Assembly: GCF_011927825.1 (NCBI RefSeq) | Contig: NZ_JAATJI010000001.1 | Span: 2,710,001 to 2,774,000, forward strand | Length of the DNA: 64,000 nt | Source: Polymorphobacter fuscus | GTDB taxonomy: Bacteria; Pseudomonadota; Alphaproteobacteria; Sphingomonadales; Sphingomonadaceae | Reading direction: 5' to 3' | Part shown: one piece after another, positions 44,593 through 54,145 of the stretch | How positions within the stretch are numbered: the first letter of the stretch is position 1 | Layout: the number at the start of each line of letters is the position of its first letter | The notes under the pieces: model-generated | Told to the model about the DNA's origin: nothing | Database searches by the model: none | The model's input: the letters and a program-made list of their open reading frames with translations, nothing else | Program-made: the position numbers and the translations under genes

Positions 44593-45972
44593 ATGCGTGG
44601 ATGTCGATCCTTTCTGGGGGTTGCAATTGGGACACTATCGCTCGCGATACTTGCCCAGCCGCTCGTCGCTGCGCCGGTGGATGGCACGCCCGCAGCCGGC
44701 GGCACCACCACCGCCGGCGGCCGCGGTGGCCGGATCATCCGCGTCACCAATCTGAATGCCACCGGTCCGGGGTCGCTGCGCGCCGCCGTGGAGGCCAAGG
44801 GCCCGCGCATCGTCGTCTTCGAAGTCGGCGGGTTGATCGACCTCGGCCGCAGCGTGTTATCCATCACCGAGCCCGACCTGACCATCGCCGGCCAGACCGC
44901 ACCGTCGCCCGGCATCACCATCATCCGCGGCGGCATCGACCTGAAGGCGCATGATGTCATCATTCGCCACATCCGCGTCCGCACCGGCCGCGACGGCCAG
45001 GCGGCGCTGTCGGGCTGGGAGGCCGATGCCTTTTCCACCGTCGCGGCGCACGATGTCATCATCGATCACAACAGCTTCACCTGGGCGCTCGACGAAAACA
45101 TGTCGGCGTCGGGGCCGCGCTTTGCCGGCGGTGACACGGTGGCGGACTGGCGCAAGAACACCAGCCGCAACATCGTCTTTTCCTACAATCTTGCCGCCGA
45201 AGGCCTGGCCAACGCCAGCCACCCCAAGGGCGAACATTCCAAGGGCAGCCTGATCCACGACAATGCCACCGGCATCGTCTTCTGGCGCAACATCTGGGCG
45301 CACAATGTCGAACGCTCGCCGCTGCTCAAGGGTGGTGTGCAGGCCGTGATGGTCAACAACCTGATCTATGATCCCGGCGAACGTGCCGTCCACTATAATC
45401 TGATGGCGCTGGAATGGACCGGCCAGCCTTATGTCGAAGGCCGGCTGACCGCGATCGGCAATGTCATGCGTGGCGGCCCTTCGACGGCGCCGGGCCTGCC
45501 GTTCCTGATGCTGGGCGGCGATGGCGACCTGCGCTATTTCGGCAAGGACAATCTGGCGGTGGACAAGTTCGGCGTCGCCCTGCCGATGGTCGGCCGCTAT
45601 GGCGAAACCCGGGCGAAGATCGTTACCGCCGCCACCCCCGATCCGCTGCCCGCCGGCGTGACCGCCATGCCGGTGCGCGACGTCGAAACCCATGTCCTCG
45701 CCAATGCCGGGGCGCGGCCGTGGGACCGCGATGCCGACGATATCCGCGTGCTGTTCTTCATCGCCGAAGGGCGCGGCGGCATCATCGACGATGAAAAGAC
45801 CGTCGGCGGCTATCCGGTGCAGAAGCCGACGGCGGCACGCTTCGTCGAGGCGGATTGGGACATGGCGACGATGGAGCCCAAGTCGGGCCTGTATCCGGGC
45901 CAGAAGGCACCGGCGCCGCAAGAGCATCTTTCGGAACGCGATGCCGCGATGCGCAATGGTGCGCCGAAATGA
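44593..45972 (+). CDS. Pectate lyase, polysaccharide lyase family 1-like
   Basis: Secreted beta-elimination enzyme cutting polygalacturonate, 459 residues, giving the unsaturated oligogalacturonides that KduI and KduD use. Signal peptide MRGCRSFLGVAIGTLSLAIL ends near VAAPVDG. Right-handed beta-helix features: DLTIAGQTAPSPGITIIRGG then VIIRHIRVRTG, the DVIIDHNSFTWALDENMSAS rung near residue 165, and NIVFSYNLAAEGLANASHPK near 195. ATG 44593 has GGGGAG upstream. It is divergent to the TonB receptor and overlaps the cupin gene. Confidence 0.92.
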   Translation: MRGCRSFLGVAIGTLSLAILAQPLVAAPVDGTPAAGGTTTAGGRGGRIIRVTNLNATGPGSLRAAVEAKGPRIVVFEVGGLIDLGRSVLSITEPDLTIAGQTAPSPGITIIRGGIDLKAHDVIIRHIRVRTGRDGQAALSGWEADAFSTVAAHDVIIDHNSFTWALDENMSASGPRFAGGDTVADWRKNTSRNIVFSYNLAAEGLANASHPKGEHSKGSLIHDNATGIVFWRNIWAHNVERSPLLKGGVQAVMVNNLIYDPGERAVHYNLMALEWTGQPYVEGRLTAIGNVMRGGPSTAPGLPFLMLGGDGDLRYFGKDNLAVDKFGVALPMVGRYGETRAKIVTAATPDPLPAGVTAMPVRDVETHVLANAGARPWDRDADDIRVLFFIAEGRGGIIDDEKTVGGYPVQKPTAARFVEADWDMATMEPKSGLYPGQKAPAPQEHLSERDAAMRNGAPK

Positions 45973-46352
45973 TCGCACTGGTGCTCGCAGCGCTGCTCGC
46001 CGGGGCGCCGATGGTGGTCGTCGATGAACGCGACACGCTGGTGCGCGAGGCGCCGCCGCATGGCGGGCAGGGGATGAGCAGCGCCTGGCGGATCAGCGAC
46101 AAGGCGCCCGGCCGCAGCATGGAATTCCGCAAGCGCGGGCTCGACAAGGGCGCCTCGATCGGCCTGCACGTGCTGGGGCATGACGAAGTCTATTATGCCG
46201 TCTCCGGCACGGGGCGGGTGACATCGGATGGTGTCGAACGCCCGCTGGCGCCGGGCATGGCGGCCTATCTCTACACCGGCGCCAATGTCGGTATCGTCCA
46301 GACCGGCGACGAGCCGCTGGTGCTGATCATCGCCTATCCGGTGGTCCGCTAG
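45969..46352 (+). CDS. Small exported cupin
   Basis: A 127-residue cupin-fold protein. The first residues MIALVLAALLAGAP look like a signal peptide or signal anchor. The cupin core: IGLHVLGHDEVYYAVSGTGR then VTSDGVERPLAPGMAAYLYT and GANVGIVQTGDEPLVLIIAY; metal ligands His and Glu in HVLGHDEVYY are present. Its ATG overlaps the pectate lyase stop (ATGA). Possible roles are uronate isomerisation or lactone handling; no direct evidence. Confidence 0.82.
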   Translation: MIALVLAALLAGAPMVVVDERDTLVREAPPHGGQGMSSAWRISDKAPGRSMEFRKRGLDKGASIGLHVLGHDEVYYAVSGTGRVTSDGVERPLAPGMAAYLYTGANVGIVQTGDEPLVLIIAYPVVR

Positions 46353-46356
46353 CCGG

Positions 46357-47873
46357 TCAGCTGCCGGGCTGGATATAGGGGACGCGCGCGAACAATTCGC
46401 GTTGCCAGCGGCGCGGGTCGTCTTCGGGCCGGGATACGGCGTCGAAGATCATCGTGGTGCGGCGATCCACCCGATATTGCGCCCAGTCGCAGGTGCCGGT
46501 GCGCGCGAAGCGGATGAACACGGCCATCATCGCCGCACTGACCCGGCGCGCAGCGGCGCTGTCGCCCGATGGCGCGTCGGCGGCGGCCGTGGTGCCGAAG
46601 ACCAGCGGAATGTCCATCGTGTGCAGCGCGCCGGCATCGGCGCGGGCGGGGTCGGCGAAGTCGAGCTGATAGACCCAGGTCGGCGCGTCGGCGGCGGCCC
46701 GCGCTTGCGCCTCCTCGACCTGCCCGCGCCAGCTGCGCGCGGCGGTCACGGCGTCCCACAGGATGTCGCGCGGGGACCAGCCCGGATAACGGCCGCGATA
46801 TTGGGCGATGACCCATTCGGGCAGGATATCGACACGCAGTTCGGGCGCCATGACGGCGGCCAGATTGTCCCAGCCCAGGCCGGCGAGCTTCGGCGAACCG
46901 GCGGGCAGGAAGGCACGTGCCTCGTCGCGGGTGTTGCCGAGCAGCATCGGGATGGCGTTCGACTGCGGGTTGGCGTCGGGCCAGAACGGGTGGCGCACGA
47001 GGCTTCGCATGTCGAGGACCGGGGCGAAGTTGACGGTGCCGGCGAGGATGGGGTCGGGGGCGCCGAGCGCCCCGATGAGCGCTTCGACGGGCGCAGTGAG
47101 AGGGTCGCGGCCGAGCCGGGCGAGGAAGGCGCGGGCGCGGGCGGTGGCATTCAGCGGCCCGGCGGCGGTCACCTGCTGCCCGCTCATGGTGATGGCGCGG
47201 TGGAACAGGCCGCGGGCAGCCGGCATGCCCATCAGCGTGGCGATCTTGGCGCCGCCCCCGACTGGCCGAACACCGTCACATTGCCCGGGTCACCGCCGAA
47301 GGCTACGATATGGTCGCGCACCCAGTGCAGCGCCAGCGCCAGGTCGAGCTGCCCGGCATTGCCACTGTCGGGAAACCGCGGATCGATGCGGGCAAGGTAG
47401 AGATAGCCGAGCGCGTTGAGGCGATGGTTGACCGTGACGACGACGACATCACCCTGCGCGGCCAGCGCCGCGCCATCGTTCATCGCATCGGTGCTGCTGC
47501 CGTTCGCATAGGCGCCGCCATGAATATAGACCATGACCGGCCGCCGCCCGGCATCGACGCCGGGGGTCCAGATGTTGAGGAACAAACAGTCTTCGGATTG
47601 CGGGACGTAGCGGTTGCCGGACTGCGGCGCGACGGGGCCGAAGCCAGTGGCGGGGATCGTCCTGCCGGGGTTTGCTTCGGGGGTGGGGGGGAGAAAGCGT
47701 GCCGCCCGGCCATAGCGGATGCCGCGGAAAACAAGGGTCCCTGCTTCGCGCGTTCCGGTGAAATTGCCGGCGGCCGTGCGCGCGACCGGGTCGGCGGCGC
47801 GTGCCGGCGTGGCGGCAAGCAAGGGAACGGCAGCAAGCAGCGCACGCCGTGAAACCGCGCTAGCGGCGGACAT
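46357..47873 (-). pseudogene. Carboxylesterase type B, frameshifted
   Basis: A carboxylesterase split by one frameshift. The first part (47873 down) has a signal peptide (SRRALLAAVPLLAATPARA), PVMVYIHGGAYANGSSTDAM, and VTVFGQSG ending at the nucleophile elbow. The second part (from 47232 down) resumes at MGMPAARGLFHRAITMSGQQ, then LLGNTRDEARAFLP and YIQPGS at the end. The break lies at the run of five G just after GQSG (near 47263); one more G restores GQSGGGAKIATLMGMP. It is either a real loss or a homopolymer call error. The start overlaps the kdgK stop by 14 bp, so it belongs to the kdgK operon. Confidence 0.88.
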
Positions 47874-48864
47874 CCAGCCCGCCGGCGAGGAAGGCCGCGA
47901 TATCGGCGCGGCCGAACAGGCTGGCATCCCCCGGCAGCGAATGTTTGAGGCAGGCGAGCGCCAGGCCGATCCGCGCCGCATGGTCGATGTCGCCTTCGGA
48001 CAAGCCATGGAGGACACCGGCGGCAAAGGCATCGCCGGCGCCGATGCGATCGACGATGCCCGACACCAGTACCTCATCGGTTTGCGCCGACGCATCGCGG
48101 GTGTCGATCCGTGCCGCGATGCGGTGGCGGTCGGCATCTTCGGTGTGGCGTGCCGTCGAGGCGATCAGCTGCAGCCGCGGAAAGGCAGCAAAGGCGGCGT
48201 CGGCGGCGGCACGGCGGCGGTCCGACCCGCCACCGGGAAAATCACGTCCGAGCAGCAGGGCGACATCCTGGTGGTTGCCGAACAGGATGTCGGCATGGCC
48301 GATCAACTGGGTCAGAATGGCACGCGGGTCGCTGTCCCACGCCTCCCACAGCCGGGCGCGGTAATTGCCGTCGAAGGACACCGGCACGCCGAGCGCCGTC
48401 GCCGCTTCGGCCGCGGCGATGGCGCCCTGCGCCGGCACCGGGCCGAGGGCCGGTGTGATCCCCGACAGATGCAGCCGCGCCGCGCCGGCGAGCAGCGCCG
48501 GCCAGTCGAAGGCGTCGGCGGGCGTGGTGGCGAAGGCGCTGTGCGCCCGGTCGTAAACGATTTCGGAAGCGCGCAGGCCGGCGCCGGGGCTGAGGAAATA
48601 CAGCCCCATGCGGCCATCGCGGGTGGTGACGGCGCGGGTATCGACGCCGTGCGTACGCACTGCGCTCATAGCGCCGCGGCCGAGCGCATTGTCGGGCACG
48701 GCGCTGACCATCGCCGTGTCATGTCCCAGGCAGGCGAGGCCGATGGCGACATTGGCCTCCGCACCGCCGACGTGGAGATCCAGCGCCGGCGTCTGCATCA
48801 GCAGGGTGCGGCCGGGCGCGGTGAGGCGGATCAGCAGCTCGCCGAAGCAGACGACCGCGCCCAT
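47860..48864 (-). CDS. kdgK: 2-keto-3-deoxygluconate kinase, PfkB family
   Basis: Phosphorylates KDG to KDPG, feeding the Entner-Doudoroff route. 334 residues of the PfkB/ribokinase fold: VVCFGELLIRLTAPG at the start, DLHVGGAEANVAIGLACLGH near residue 28 for the substrate side, SFDGNYRARLW near 160, and DRIGAGDAFAAGVLHGLSEG near 277 with the catalytic Asp. The ATG overlaps the kduD stop by ATGA. The pathway context makes the KDG kinase call strong. Confidence 0.93.
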   Translation of the reverse strand: MGAVVCFGELLIRLTAPGRTLLMQTPALDLHVGGAEANVAIGLACLGHDTAMVSAVPDNALGRGAMSAVRTHGVDTRAVTTRDGRMGLYFLSPGAGLRASEIVYDRAHSAFATTPADAFDWPALLAGAARLHLSGITPALGPVPAQGAIAAAEAATALGVPVSFDGNYRARLWEAWDSDPRAILTQLIGHADILFGNHQDVALLLGRDFPGGGSDRRRAAADAAFAAFPRLQLIASTARHTEDADRHRIAARIDTRDASAQTDEVLVSGIVDRIGAGDAFAAGVLHGLSEGDIDHAARIGLALACLKHSLPGDASLFGRADIAAFLAGGLDVRR

Positions 48865-49619
48865 CAGCGTGCCAGCCAGCCGCCATCGACGGCGAGGATA
48901 TGGCCATCGACGTAATCGGACGCGGACGAGGCAAGGAATACCGCGGCACCGCCCAAATCGGCCGCATCGCCCCACCGGCCGGCGGGAATACGGCCGAGGA
49001 TCGACGCGTTGCGGTCCGGATCGGCGCGCAGGGCATCGGTGTTGTTGGTGGCGATATAGCCCGGCGCGATGGCGTTGACGTTGATCCCCCTGGCCGACCA
49101 TTCGTTGGCGAGGAGTTTCGTGAGGCCACCGACGCCGGACTTCGACGCTGTGTAGCTGGGCACGCGAATGCCGCCCTGGAACGTCAGCATCGATGCGATA
49201 TTGATGATCTTGCCGCGACCATTGGTAATCATGTGCCGCCCCGCCGCCTGGGCGAGGAAGAACACCGATTTCAGGTTGGTGTCGATCACCGCGTCCCAAT
49301 CGGCCTCGGTGAAATCCACGCTGTCGGCACGCCGGATGATGCCGGCGTTGTTGACGAGGATGTCGAGCCCGCCAAGGCTTTCCAGCGTCTCGGCGACGAT
49401 CCGGTCGACGGGTTCGATCGTCGACAGGTCGGCGGCGACCAGGATGGCGCGGCGACCCAGCGCCGTCACCTTGGCAGCCGTTTCCGTCGCCGGCGTGCGG
49501 CCGACGGCGGCGATGTCGGCACCGGCGCCGGCCAGCGCCAGCGCGATCGCCTGGCCGATGCCGGTGTTGGCGCCGGTGACGACCGCGACGCGGCCCGAAA
49601 GATCGAACATGCCGGTCAT
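48864..49619 (-). CDS. kduD: 2-deoxy-D-gluconate 3-dehydrogenase (KduD-type SDR)
   Basis: NAD(P)-dependent short-chain dehydrogenase reducing 5-keto-4-deoxyuronate-derived 2,5-diketo-3-deoxygluconate to KDG, 251 residues. SDR motifs: [17 protein letters not shown] near residue 14, LVNNAGII near 88, catalytic Ser in [13 protein letters not shown] and [10 protein letters not shown] near 153, and the C-terminal [22 protein letters not shown]. The ATG is coupled to kduI and its stop to kdgK. Confidence 0.94.
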   Translation of the reverse strand: MTGMFDLSGRVAVVTGANTGIGQAIALALAGAGADIAAVGRTPATETAAKVTALGRRAILVAADLSTIEPVDRIVAETLESLGGLDILVNNAGIIRRADSVDFTEADWDAVIDTNLKSVFFLAQAAGRHMITNGRGKIINIASMLTFQGGIRVPSYTASKSGVGGLTKLLANEWSARGINVNAIAPGYIATNNTDALRADPDRNASILGRIPAGRWGDAADLGGAAVFLASSASDYVDGHILAVDGGWLAR

Positions 49620-50449
49620 TGCAGCTGGCAGATGTCGAGGACGTTCATGTCGGTATAGTCGAGGTTCTCGCCGCCCATCGCCCAGATGAAGGCATAGGCG
49701 CGGGTGCCCGAACCCATGTGGATCGACCAGGGCGGGGAAATCACCGCTTCCTCATTGGCCATGACGATGTGGCGCATCGAATCGGGTTCGCCCATATAAT
49801 GGAAGACCCGGTCATCCTCGCCGAGATCGAAGTAGAAATAAATCTCGCTGCGGCGATCGTGGAGGTGCGGCGGCATGGTGTTCCAGACGCTGCCGGGCTT
49901 GAGGATGGTCAGGCCGAGCAGTAGCTGGGCGCTGTCGCAGATGCCGGGGATGACCATCTGGTAGATGGTGCGCTCGTTGGAGCCTTCGAGCCCGCCGCGT
50001 TCCAGCGGATTGGCCTCGGCAATGGCGATCTTCTTCACCGTCTTGGCGACATGCGCCGGGGTGGAAGCGAGATAGAAACGCGCGCCTTCACCTTCGAAGA
50101 CCACGTCGGTGGCGCCCATCGGGATATAGAGGCAGTCACGCGGCGCCATGTCGAAGCTCTCGCCATCGACGCTGATGCGGCCGGGGCCGCCGACGTTGAC
50201 GGCGGCGAGTTCGCGGCGTTCCAGAAAGGGCTTGCCGGCGGCCGAAGCGGGCGCAACCTGCGTCGGCAGCGCCAGCGGCGTGGCACCCGGCGTGGCACCG
50301 CCGATGACGAAACGCTCGTTGTGCGAATAGTTGAGGACGACCTCGCCGGCCCGGAACAGCCCGGTGATCAGATAGCGATCGCGCAGTTCGTCGTTGGCGA
50401 CCATCTCCATCATGTCGGGGTGGGTGGCGTGGTAGGTTTTCTCGAACAT
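49616..50449 (-). CDS. kduI: 5-dehydro-4-deoxy-D-glucuronate isomerase
   Basis: Zinc cupin isomerase converting 5-keto-4-deoxyuronate to 2,5-diketo-3-deoxygluconate, 277 residues. The zinc site is read in [18 protein letters not shown] near residue 195 (two His and Glu) with the fourth His in [20 protein letters not shown] near 245. Starts [20 protein letters not shown] as expected. It heads the kduI-kduD-kdgK-esterase unit and has an operator 47 bp upstream. Confidence 0.96.
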   Translation of the reverse strand: MFEKTYHATHPDMMEMVANDELRDRYLITGLFRAGEVVLNYSHNERFVIGGATPGATPLALPTQVAPASAAGKPFLERRELAAVNVGGPGRISVDGESFDMAPRDCLYIPMGATDVVFEGEGARFYLASTPAHVAKTVKKIAIAEANPLERGGLEGSNERTIYQMVIPGICDSAQLLLGLTILKPGSVWNTMPPHLHDRRSEIYFYFDLGEDDRVFHYMGEPDSMRHIVMANEEAVISPPWSIHMGSGTRAYAFIWAMGGENLDYTDMNVLDICQLQ

Positions 50450-50495
50450 CGAACAATCCCTTCAGGCTGTGGGCAGCAGCATCATGGCTGCGTCT

Positions 50496-50509
50496 GGTAA
50501 CCGGTGTCA
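50496..50509 (-). promoter_or_regulatory. LacI-type operator 3 (kduI)
   Basis: GGTAACCGGTGTCA, the complement of TGACACCGGTTACC, in the 88-bp gap between lacI-type regulator stop and the kduI start. Gives the kdu operon its own regulated promoter. Confidence 0.78.
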
Positions 50510-50537
50510 GCGTGGCTGACAACGCATTCCGGCGAAC

Positions 50538-51581
50538 TCATCTCGGTGGCGCCACCGACGCGCGCTGGATCAGCGCCGAGAGAAACAGCGCATCCCCGGG
50601 CATTTCCGGCAGCGCGTCGATGGTCCCGGCGAGCAGCTTGCGCGCGGCCGCCTTGCCCATCTCCACGATCGGCCAGCGCACCGTCGTCAGCGGCGGCCAG
50701 ATATGGGCGGCGATGGCGGTATCGTCGAAGCCGATGATCGACAGGTCGGCCGGGACATCGAGCCCCATTTCCCGCGCCGCATGCAGCGCGCCGGCCGCCA
50801 TTTCATCGTTGGATGCAAAGATCGCGGTGGGCCGCGGGTCCTGCGCCAGCAGGTTGCGCGTCGCCACCAGCCCCGATTCAAACCGGTAATTGCCTTCGAC
50901 CGCCCAGGCCGGCTCCGGCGTGATGCCGCCGGCGACGAGCGCTTCGTTAAAGCCGTGATGCCGTTCCGATGCCGATCGGAACCCCGGCGGGCCGGTGATG
51001 ATGCCGATGCGGCGGTGGCCGGTCGTCATCAGGAACGTCACAACTTCGCGCACCACTTCGCGGTCGTTCGACGCGACCATGTGCGCGGCGTCGTCAAGCT
51101 CGGCCGAGCCCATGCGGACATAGCGGCAGCCGAGTTCGAGGCACAGGCTGGCGAGACCGTCATTTTCGGAAATCGGCGGTAGCAGCACCACGCCGTGCAG
51201 CCGCTGGCGTTCGAGGAACGACCGCACATCGGCGACCAGCGTCGTCGACCCGCGATCGACGGGCCGGACGATCAGTTCATATTCGGTGCCCTTCAGCACG
51301 CTCAAAATGCCCTGCTGCACCCCCAGCACCATCTGCGCATTGGGGTTGTCGTGCACCAGGCCGATCAGGAAATTGCGCCGCAATGCCAGCGCCCGGGCCT
51401 GCGGGTTGGGAATATAGCCGGTCTGGCGGATGACGTCGTCGACGCGCTTGCGCGTTTCCTCGTTGAGCAGCGGCGAACGGTTGATGACGCGGCTGACGGT
51501 CTTTTTCGAAACGCCCGACAGCCGCGCGATGTCGTTGATCGTGGGCTTGGCATTGCCGCTCATGCTGTCGTCAGCGTCCAT
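50538..51581 (-). CDS. LacI-family transcriptional regulator of the pectin locus
   Basis: A 347-residue LacI/GalR repressor. The HTH is DIARLSGVSKKTVSRVIN near residue 18, with the hinge helix NPQARALALRR near 60, and a periplasmic-binding-protein-like effector domain (GVVLLPPISEND, RRIGIITGPPGFRSASER, AIFASNDEMAAGALHAAREM). It is divergent to uxaA with operator 4 between them, so it probably represses its own gene. The inducer is likely KDG or a uronate derivative, by analogy with other pectin LacI regulators. Confidence 0.92.
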   Translation of the reverse strand: MDADDSMSGNAKPTINDIARLSGVSKKTVSRVINRSPLLNEETRKRVDDVIRQTGYIPNPQARALALRRNFLIGLVHDNPNAQMVLGVQQGILSVLKGTEYELIVRPVDRGSTTLVADVRSFLERQRLHGVVLLPPISENDGLASLCLELGCRYVRMGSAELDDAAHMVASNDREVVREVVTFLMTTGHRRIGIITGPPGFRSASERHHGFNEALVAGGITPEPAWAVEGNYRFESGLVATRNLLAQDPRPTAIFASNDEMAAGALHAAREMGLDVPADLSIIGFDDTAIAAHIWPPLTTVRWPIVEMGKAAARKLLAGTIDALPEMPGDALFLSALIQRASVAPPR

Positions 51582-51640
51582 TGCGTCCCCCCCGCTTCAT
51601 CGTCCCCGCGCCGTCTCGGTGCCGCGCATTTCATGGACAA

Positions 51641-51654
51641 TGACACCGGTAACC
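51641..51654 (+). promoter_or_regulatory. LacI-type operator 4 (lacI-uxaA divergent region)
   Basis: TGACACCGGTAACC in the 87-bp gap, 15 bp before the uxaA start. The only copy with A in place of T at position 11, but the ACCGGT centre and TGAC are kept. Confidence 0.75.
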
Positions 51655-51668
51655 CCTATCGAACCAGC

Positions 51669-53174
51669 ATGGATGTTTCAATCGCTCCTGTCCTCCCGGC
51701 CGTGCTGCAGGTCGATCGGCACGATACGGTTGCGGTCGCCCTGCGCGACATCGGCGCTGGCGAGATCGTCCCTGTCGGCGGGTCGGAGATTGCCGTCCGG
51801 AACGCCGTGCCGAAGGGGCACAAGCTGGCCATCGCGGCGCATCATGCCGGTGACCCGGTGGTCAAATACGGCTTTTCCATCGGCCATGCCACAATGGACA
51901 TCGCGGTCGGCGACCATGTCCACAGCCATAATGTGGCGACGTCGCTCAGCGGCGAGGACAGCTATCGTTACCAGCCGGTCCCCGCCCCGGTTCGGGAAGC
52001 CGCCGCACCCGCGCAGTTCAGCGGCTTCGTCCGCGCCGACGGCCGCGTCGGCACCCGCAACGAGATCTGGGTGCTGCCGACCGTCGGGTGCGTGGCGCGC
52101 ACCGCCCAGAAGATTGCGGCACGCGCCGCCGGGCGTCTCCACGGCAGCGTGGAGGGCGTCCATGCCTTTGGTCATCCGCATGGCTGTTCGCAGCTCGGCG
52201 ACGACCTCGGCGGAACGCGTGCGATCCTGGCGGCGCTTGCCAGCCATCCCAATGCGGGCGGCGTCCTCATCCTCGGCCTCGGCTGCGAATCGAACCAGAT
52301 CGACGAACTTCTCGCCCTGGTGCCCGAGGCGCAGCGCGGGCGGATCCGGACCTTGCGGGCGCAGGGCGCAGGCGACGAGATCGAAGCCGGGCTGGCGCTG
52401 GTCGATGACCTGATCGCCGAGGCCGGGCGCGCGCAACGCGAAGTCGTCGGGCTCGACCGGCTGGTCGTCGGGCTGAAATGCGGCGGCTCCGATGCGTTCA
52501 GCGGGCTGACGGCCAATCCCCTGGTCGGCAAGATCGCCGACCGCGTCACCGGCGCCGGCGGCAGCGCCGTGCTGACCGAAATTCCCGAAGTCTTTGGTGC
52601 CGAGACGCTGCTGATGGCCCGCGCCCGGGACGAGGCGACCTTCGATGGCATCGTCACCATGGTCAATGATTTCAAACGCTACTTCCTCGCGCACGGCGAG
52701 CCGGTGTCGGAAAACCCGTCCCCCGGCAATATTGCCGGTGGCATCACCACGCTGGAGGAAAAATCGCTCGGCGCGGTGCAGAAGGGCGGCCATGCGCAGG
52801 TCGGGGATGTCATCGGCTATGGCGCTTCGGTGCGGCGCACCGGGCTGACCCTGCTCGACGCCCCCGGCAATGACGCCGTTTCGTCGACGGCCCTCGCCGC
52901 AGCGGGCGCGACCGTCATCCTGTTCACCACCGGCCGCGGCACGCCGCTCGGCTTTCCGGTGCCGACGATCAAGGTCGCTTCGAACAGTGCGCTGGCAGCG
53001 GCCAAGCCGGGCTGGATCGATTTCGACGCCGGCTCGGTCCTCGCCGATGGGCTGGCCGGGGCGACCGACGCATTTCTCGATCGAATCCTGGCCGTGGCCT
53101 CGGGCGCGACGACGGCGGCAGAGCGCAACGAGGAGCGCGAAATCGCCATCTGGAAGCGCGGCGTAACGCTTTGA
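51669..53174 (+). CDS. uxaA: Altronate dehydratase
   Basis: Converts D-altronate to KDG in galacturonate use, iron-dependent, 501 residues. The N-terminal SAF domain spans about residues 1-95 (HDTVAVALRDIGAGEIVPVG, HKLAIAAHHAGDPVVKYGFS, GDHVHSHNV). The catalytic part has FVRADGRVGTRNEIWVLPTV near 115, GHPHGCSQLGDDL near 168, GLKCGGSDAFSGLTANPLVG near 272, and a metal-site region EIPEVFGAETLL. ATG 51669 is chosen because the in-frame ATG at 51633 would put the operator inside the gene. Confidence 0.93.
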   Translation: MDVSIAPVLPAVLQVDRHDTVAVALRDIGAGEIVPVGGSEIAVRNAVPKGHKLAIAAHHAGDPVVKYGFSIGHATMDIAVGDHVHSHNVATSLSGEDSYRYQPVPAPVREAAAPAQFSGFVRADGRVGTRNEIWVLPTVGCVARTAQKIAARAAGRLHGSVEGVHAFGHPHGCSQLGDDLGGTRAILAALASHPNAGGVLILGLGCESNQIDELLALVPEAQRGRIRTLRAQGAGDEIEAGLALVDDLIAEAGRAQREVVGLDRLVVGLKCGGSDAFSGLTANPLVGKIADRVTGAGGSAVLTEIPEVFGAETLLMARARDEATFDGIVTMVNDFKRYFLAHGEPVSENPSPGNIAGGITTLEEKSLGAVQKGGHAQVGDVIGYGASVRRTGLTLLDAPGNDAVSSTALAAAGATVILFTTGRGTPLGFPVPTIKVASNSALAAAKPGWIDFDAGSVLADGLAGATDAFLDRILAVASGATTAAERNEEREIAIWKRGVTL

Positions 53175-53216
53175 CCGGCAAAATGCGACGCGCCGCTTGC
53201 ATCGCTCGACTGCTTA

Positions 53217-53230
53217 TGACACCGGTTTCC
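53217..53230 (+). promoter_or_regulatory. LacI-type operator 5 (FAH-family gene)
   Basis: TGACACCGGTTTCC, 33 bp upstream of the FAH-family start, suggesting a regulated promoter for the FAH-transporter pair. Confidence 0.72.
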
Positions 53231-53262
53231 AACAGCAACCATGGCCTTGGGGAAGGGTGAGG

Positions 53263-54117
53263 GTGACAGAAATTACGCCGATTGCCGGTGCGGACAATGA
53301 TGCGGGTCGCGATTCGAACGCGGACCCCGCCCGCATTGCCGGGGTCTTTGTTGCCGCGCGCCGCAGCGCCACGCCGATCGGCGATTATCCGGGCACCATC
53401 CCGGAGACGCTGGCCGACGGCTATGCGATCCAGGACCAAGCCATCGCGCTGCGTGGTGGCGCCATTGCCGGATGGAAGGTCGGCCGCATCTTGCCGCCGC
53501 TCGATGCGCACTATCGCAGCCAGCGGCTTGCCGGGCCGATCTTTGCCGATCGCGTCGTCATGGCCGATGACGGGGCGTCGCGCGCCATGACCGTTTTCGC
53601 AGGCGGTTTCGGCGCTGTCGAGGCCGAGTTCGTGTTTCGTCTTGGCATCGTCGATCCGGCAAAGACTCATTATTCGCTCGCGGAGGCGGCGGCCGCCGTC
53701 GCCGGTGTCCATGTCGGGATCGAGATCGCCAGCTCGCCGCTGGGTGCCATCAACGATCTCGGCCCGGCGGTCACCGTGTCGGATTTCGGCAACAACCAGG
53801 GCCTGATCGTCGGCCCCGAGATCGCCGATTGGGCCAGCGCCGGCTTCGACAGCTGGCCGGTTTCGGTCGCTATCGATGGTGTCGAAATCGGCAGCGGCAT
53901 GGCCGGCAATTTTCCCGATGGCACCGTGGGTTCGGTGAAGTTCCTGCTGGAATTGCTCGCCCAGCGCGGCATCGCCGTGCCTGTGGGGACATGGGTGTCG
54001 AGCGGGGCGGTCAGCGGCGTCCATGTCATCGCCAGCGGCCAGTCCGCGACGGCGCGCTTCGGCGACCGGTTCCGGCTTGACTGCCATATCGAACGGGCTG
54101 CACCGGACGCCGGTTGA
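53263..54117 (+). CDS. Fumarylacetoacetate hydrolase/2-keto-4-pentenoate hydratase-like
   Basis: A 284-residue FAH-superfamily protein of the MhpD-like branch. Metal residues appear in FGAVEAEFVFRLG near residue 112 (Glu pair) and GVHVGIEIASSPLG near 144 (Glu), with the terminal VPVGTWVSSGAVSG. GTG 53263 has GGAAGGG upstream. These enzymes act on 2-keto acids, so a step on a deoxy-keto sugar acid such as KDG or its oxidised relative is possible, but the exact reaction is unknown. The FAH gene is followed by the transporter with 28 bp between. Confidence 0.85.
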   Translation: MTEITPIAGADNDAGRDSNADPARIAGVFVAARRSATPIGDYPGTIPETLADGYAIQDQAIALRGGAIAGWKVGRILPPLDAHYRSQRLAGPIFADRVVMADDGASRAMTVFAGGFGAVEAEFVFRLGIVDPAKTHYSLAEAAAAVAGVHVGIEIASSPLGAINDLGPAVTVSDFGNNQGLIVGPEIADWASAGFDSWPVSVAIDGVEIGSGMAGNFPDGTVGSVKFLLELLAQRGIAVPVGTWVSSGAVSGVHVIASGQSATARFGDRFRLDCHIERAAPDAG

Positions 54118-54145
54118 TGCGTTCGGCGGCCATGGGGAGGTGAAG

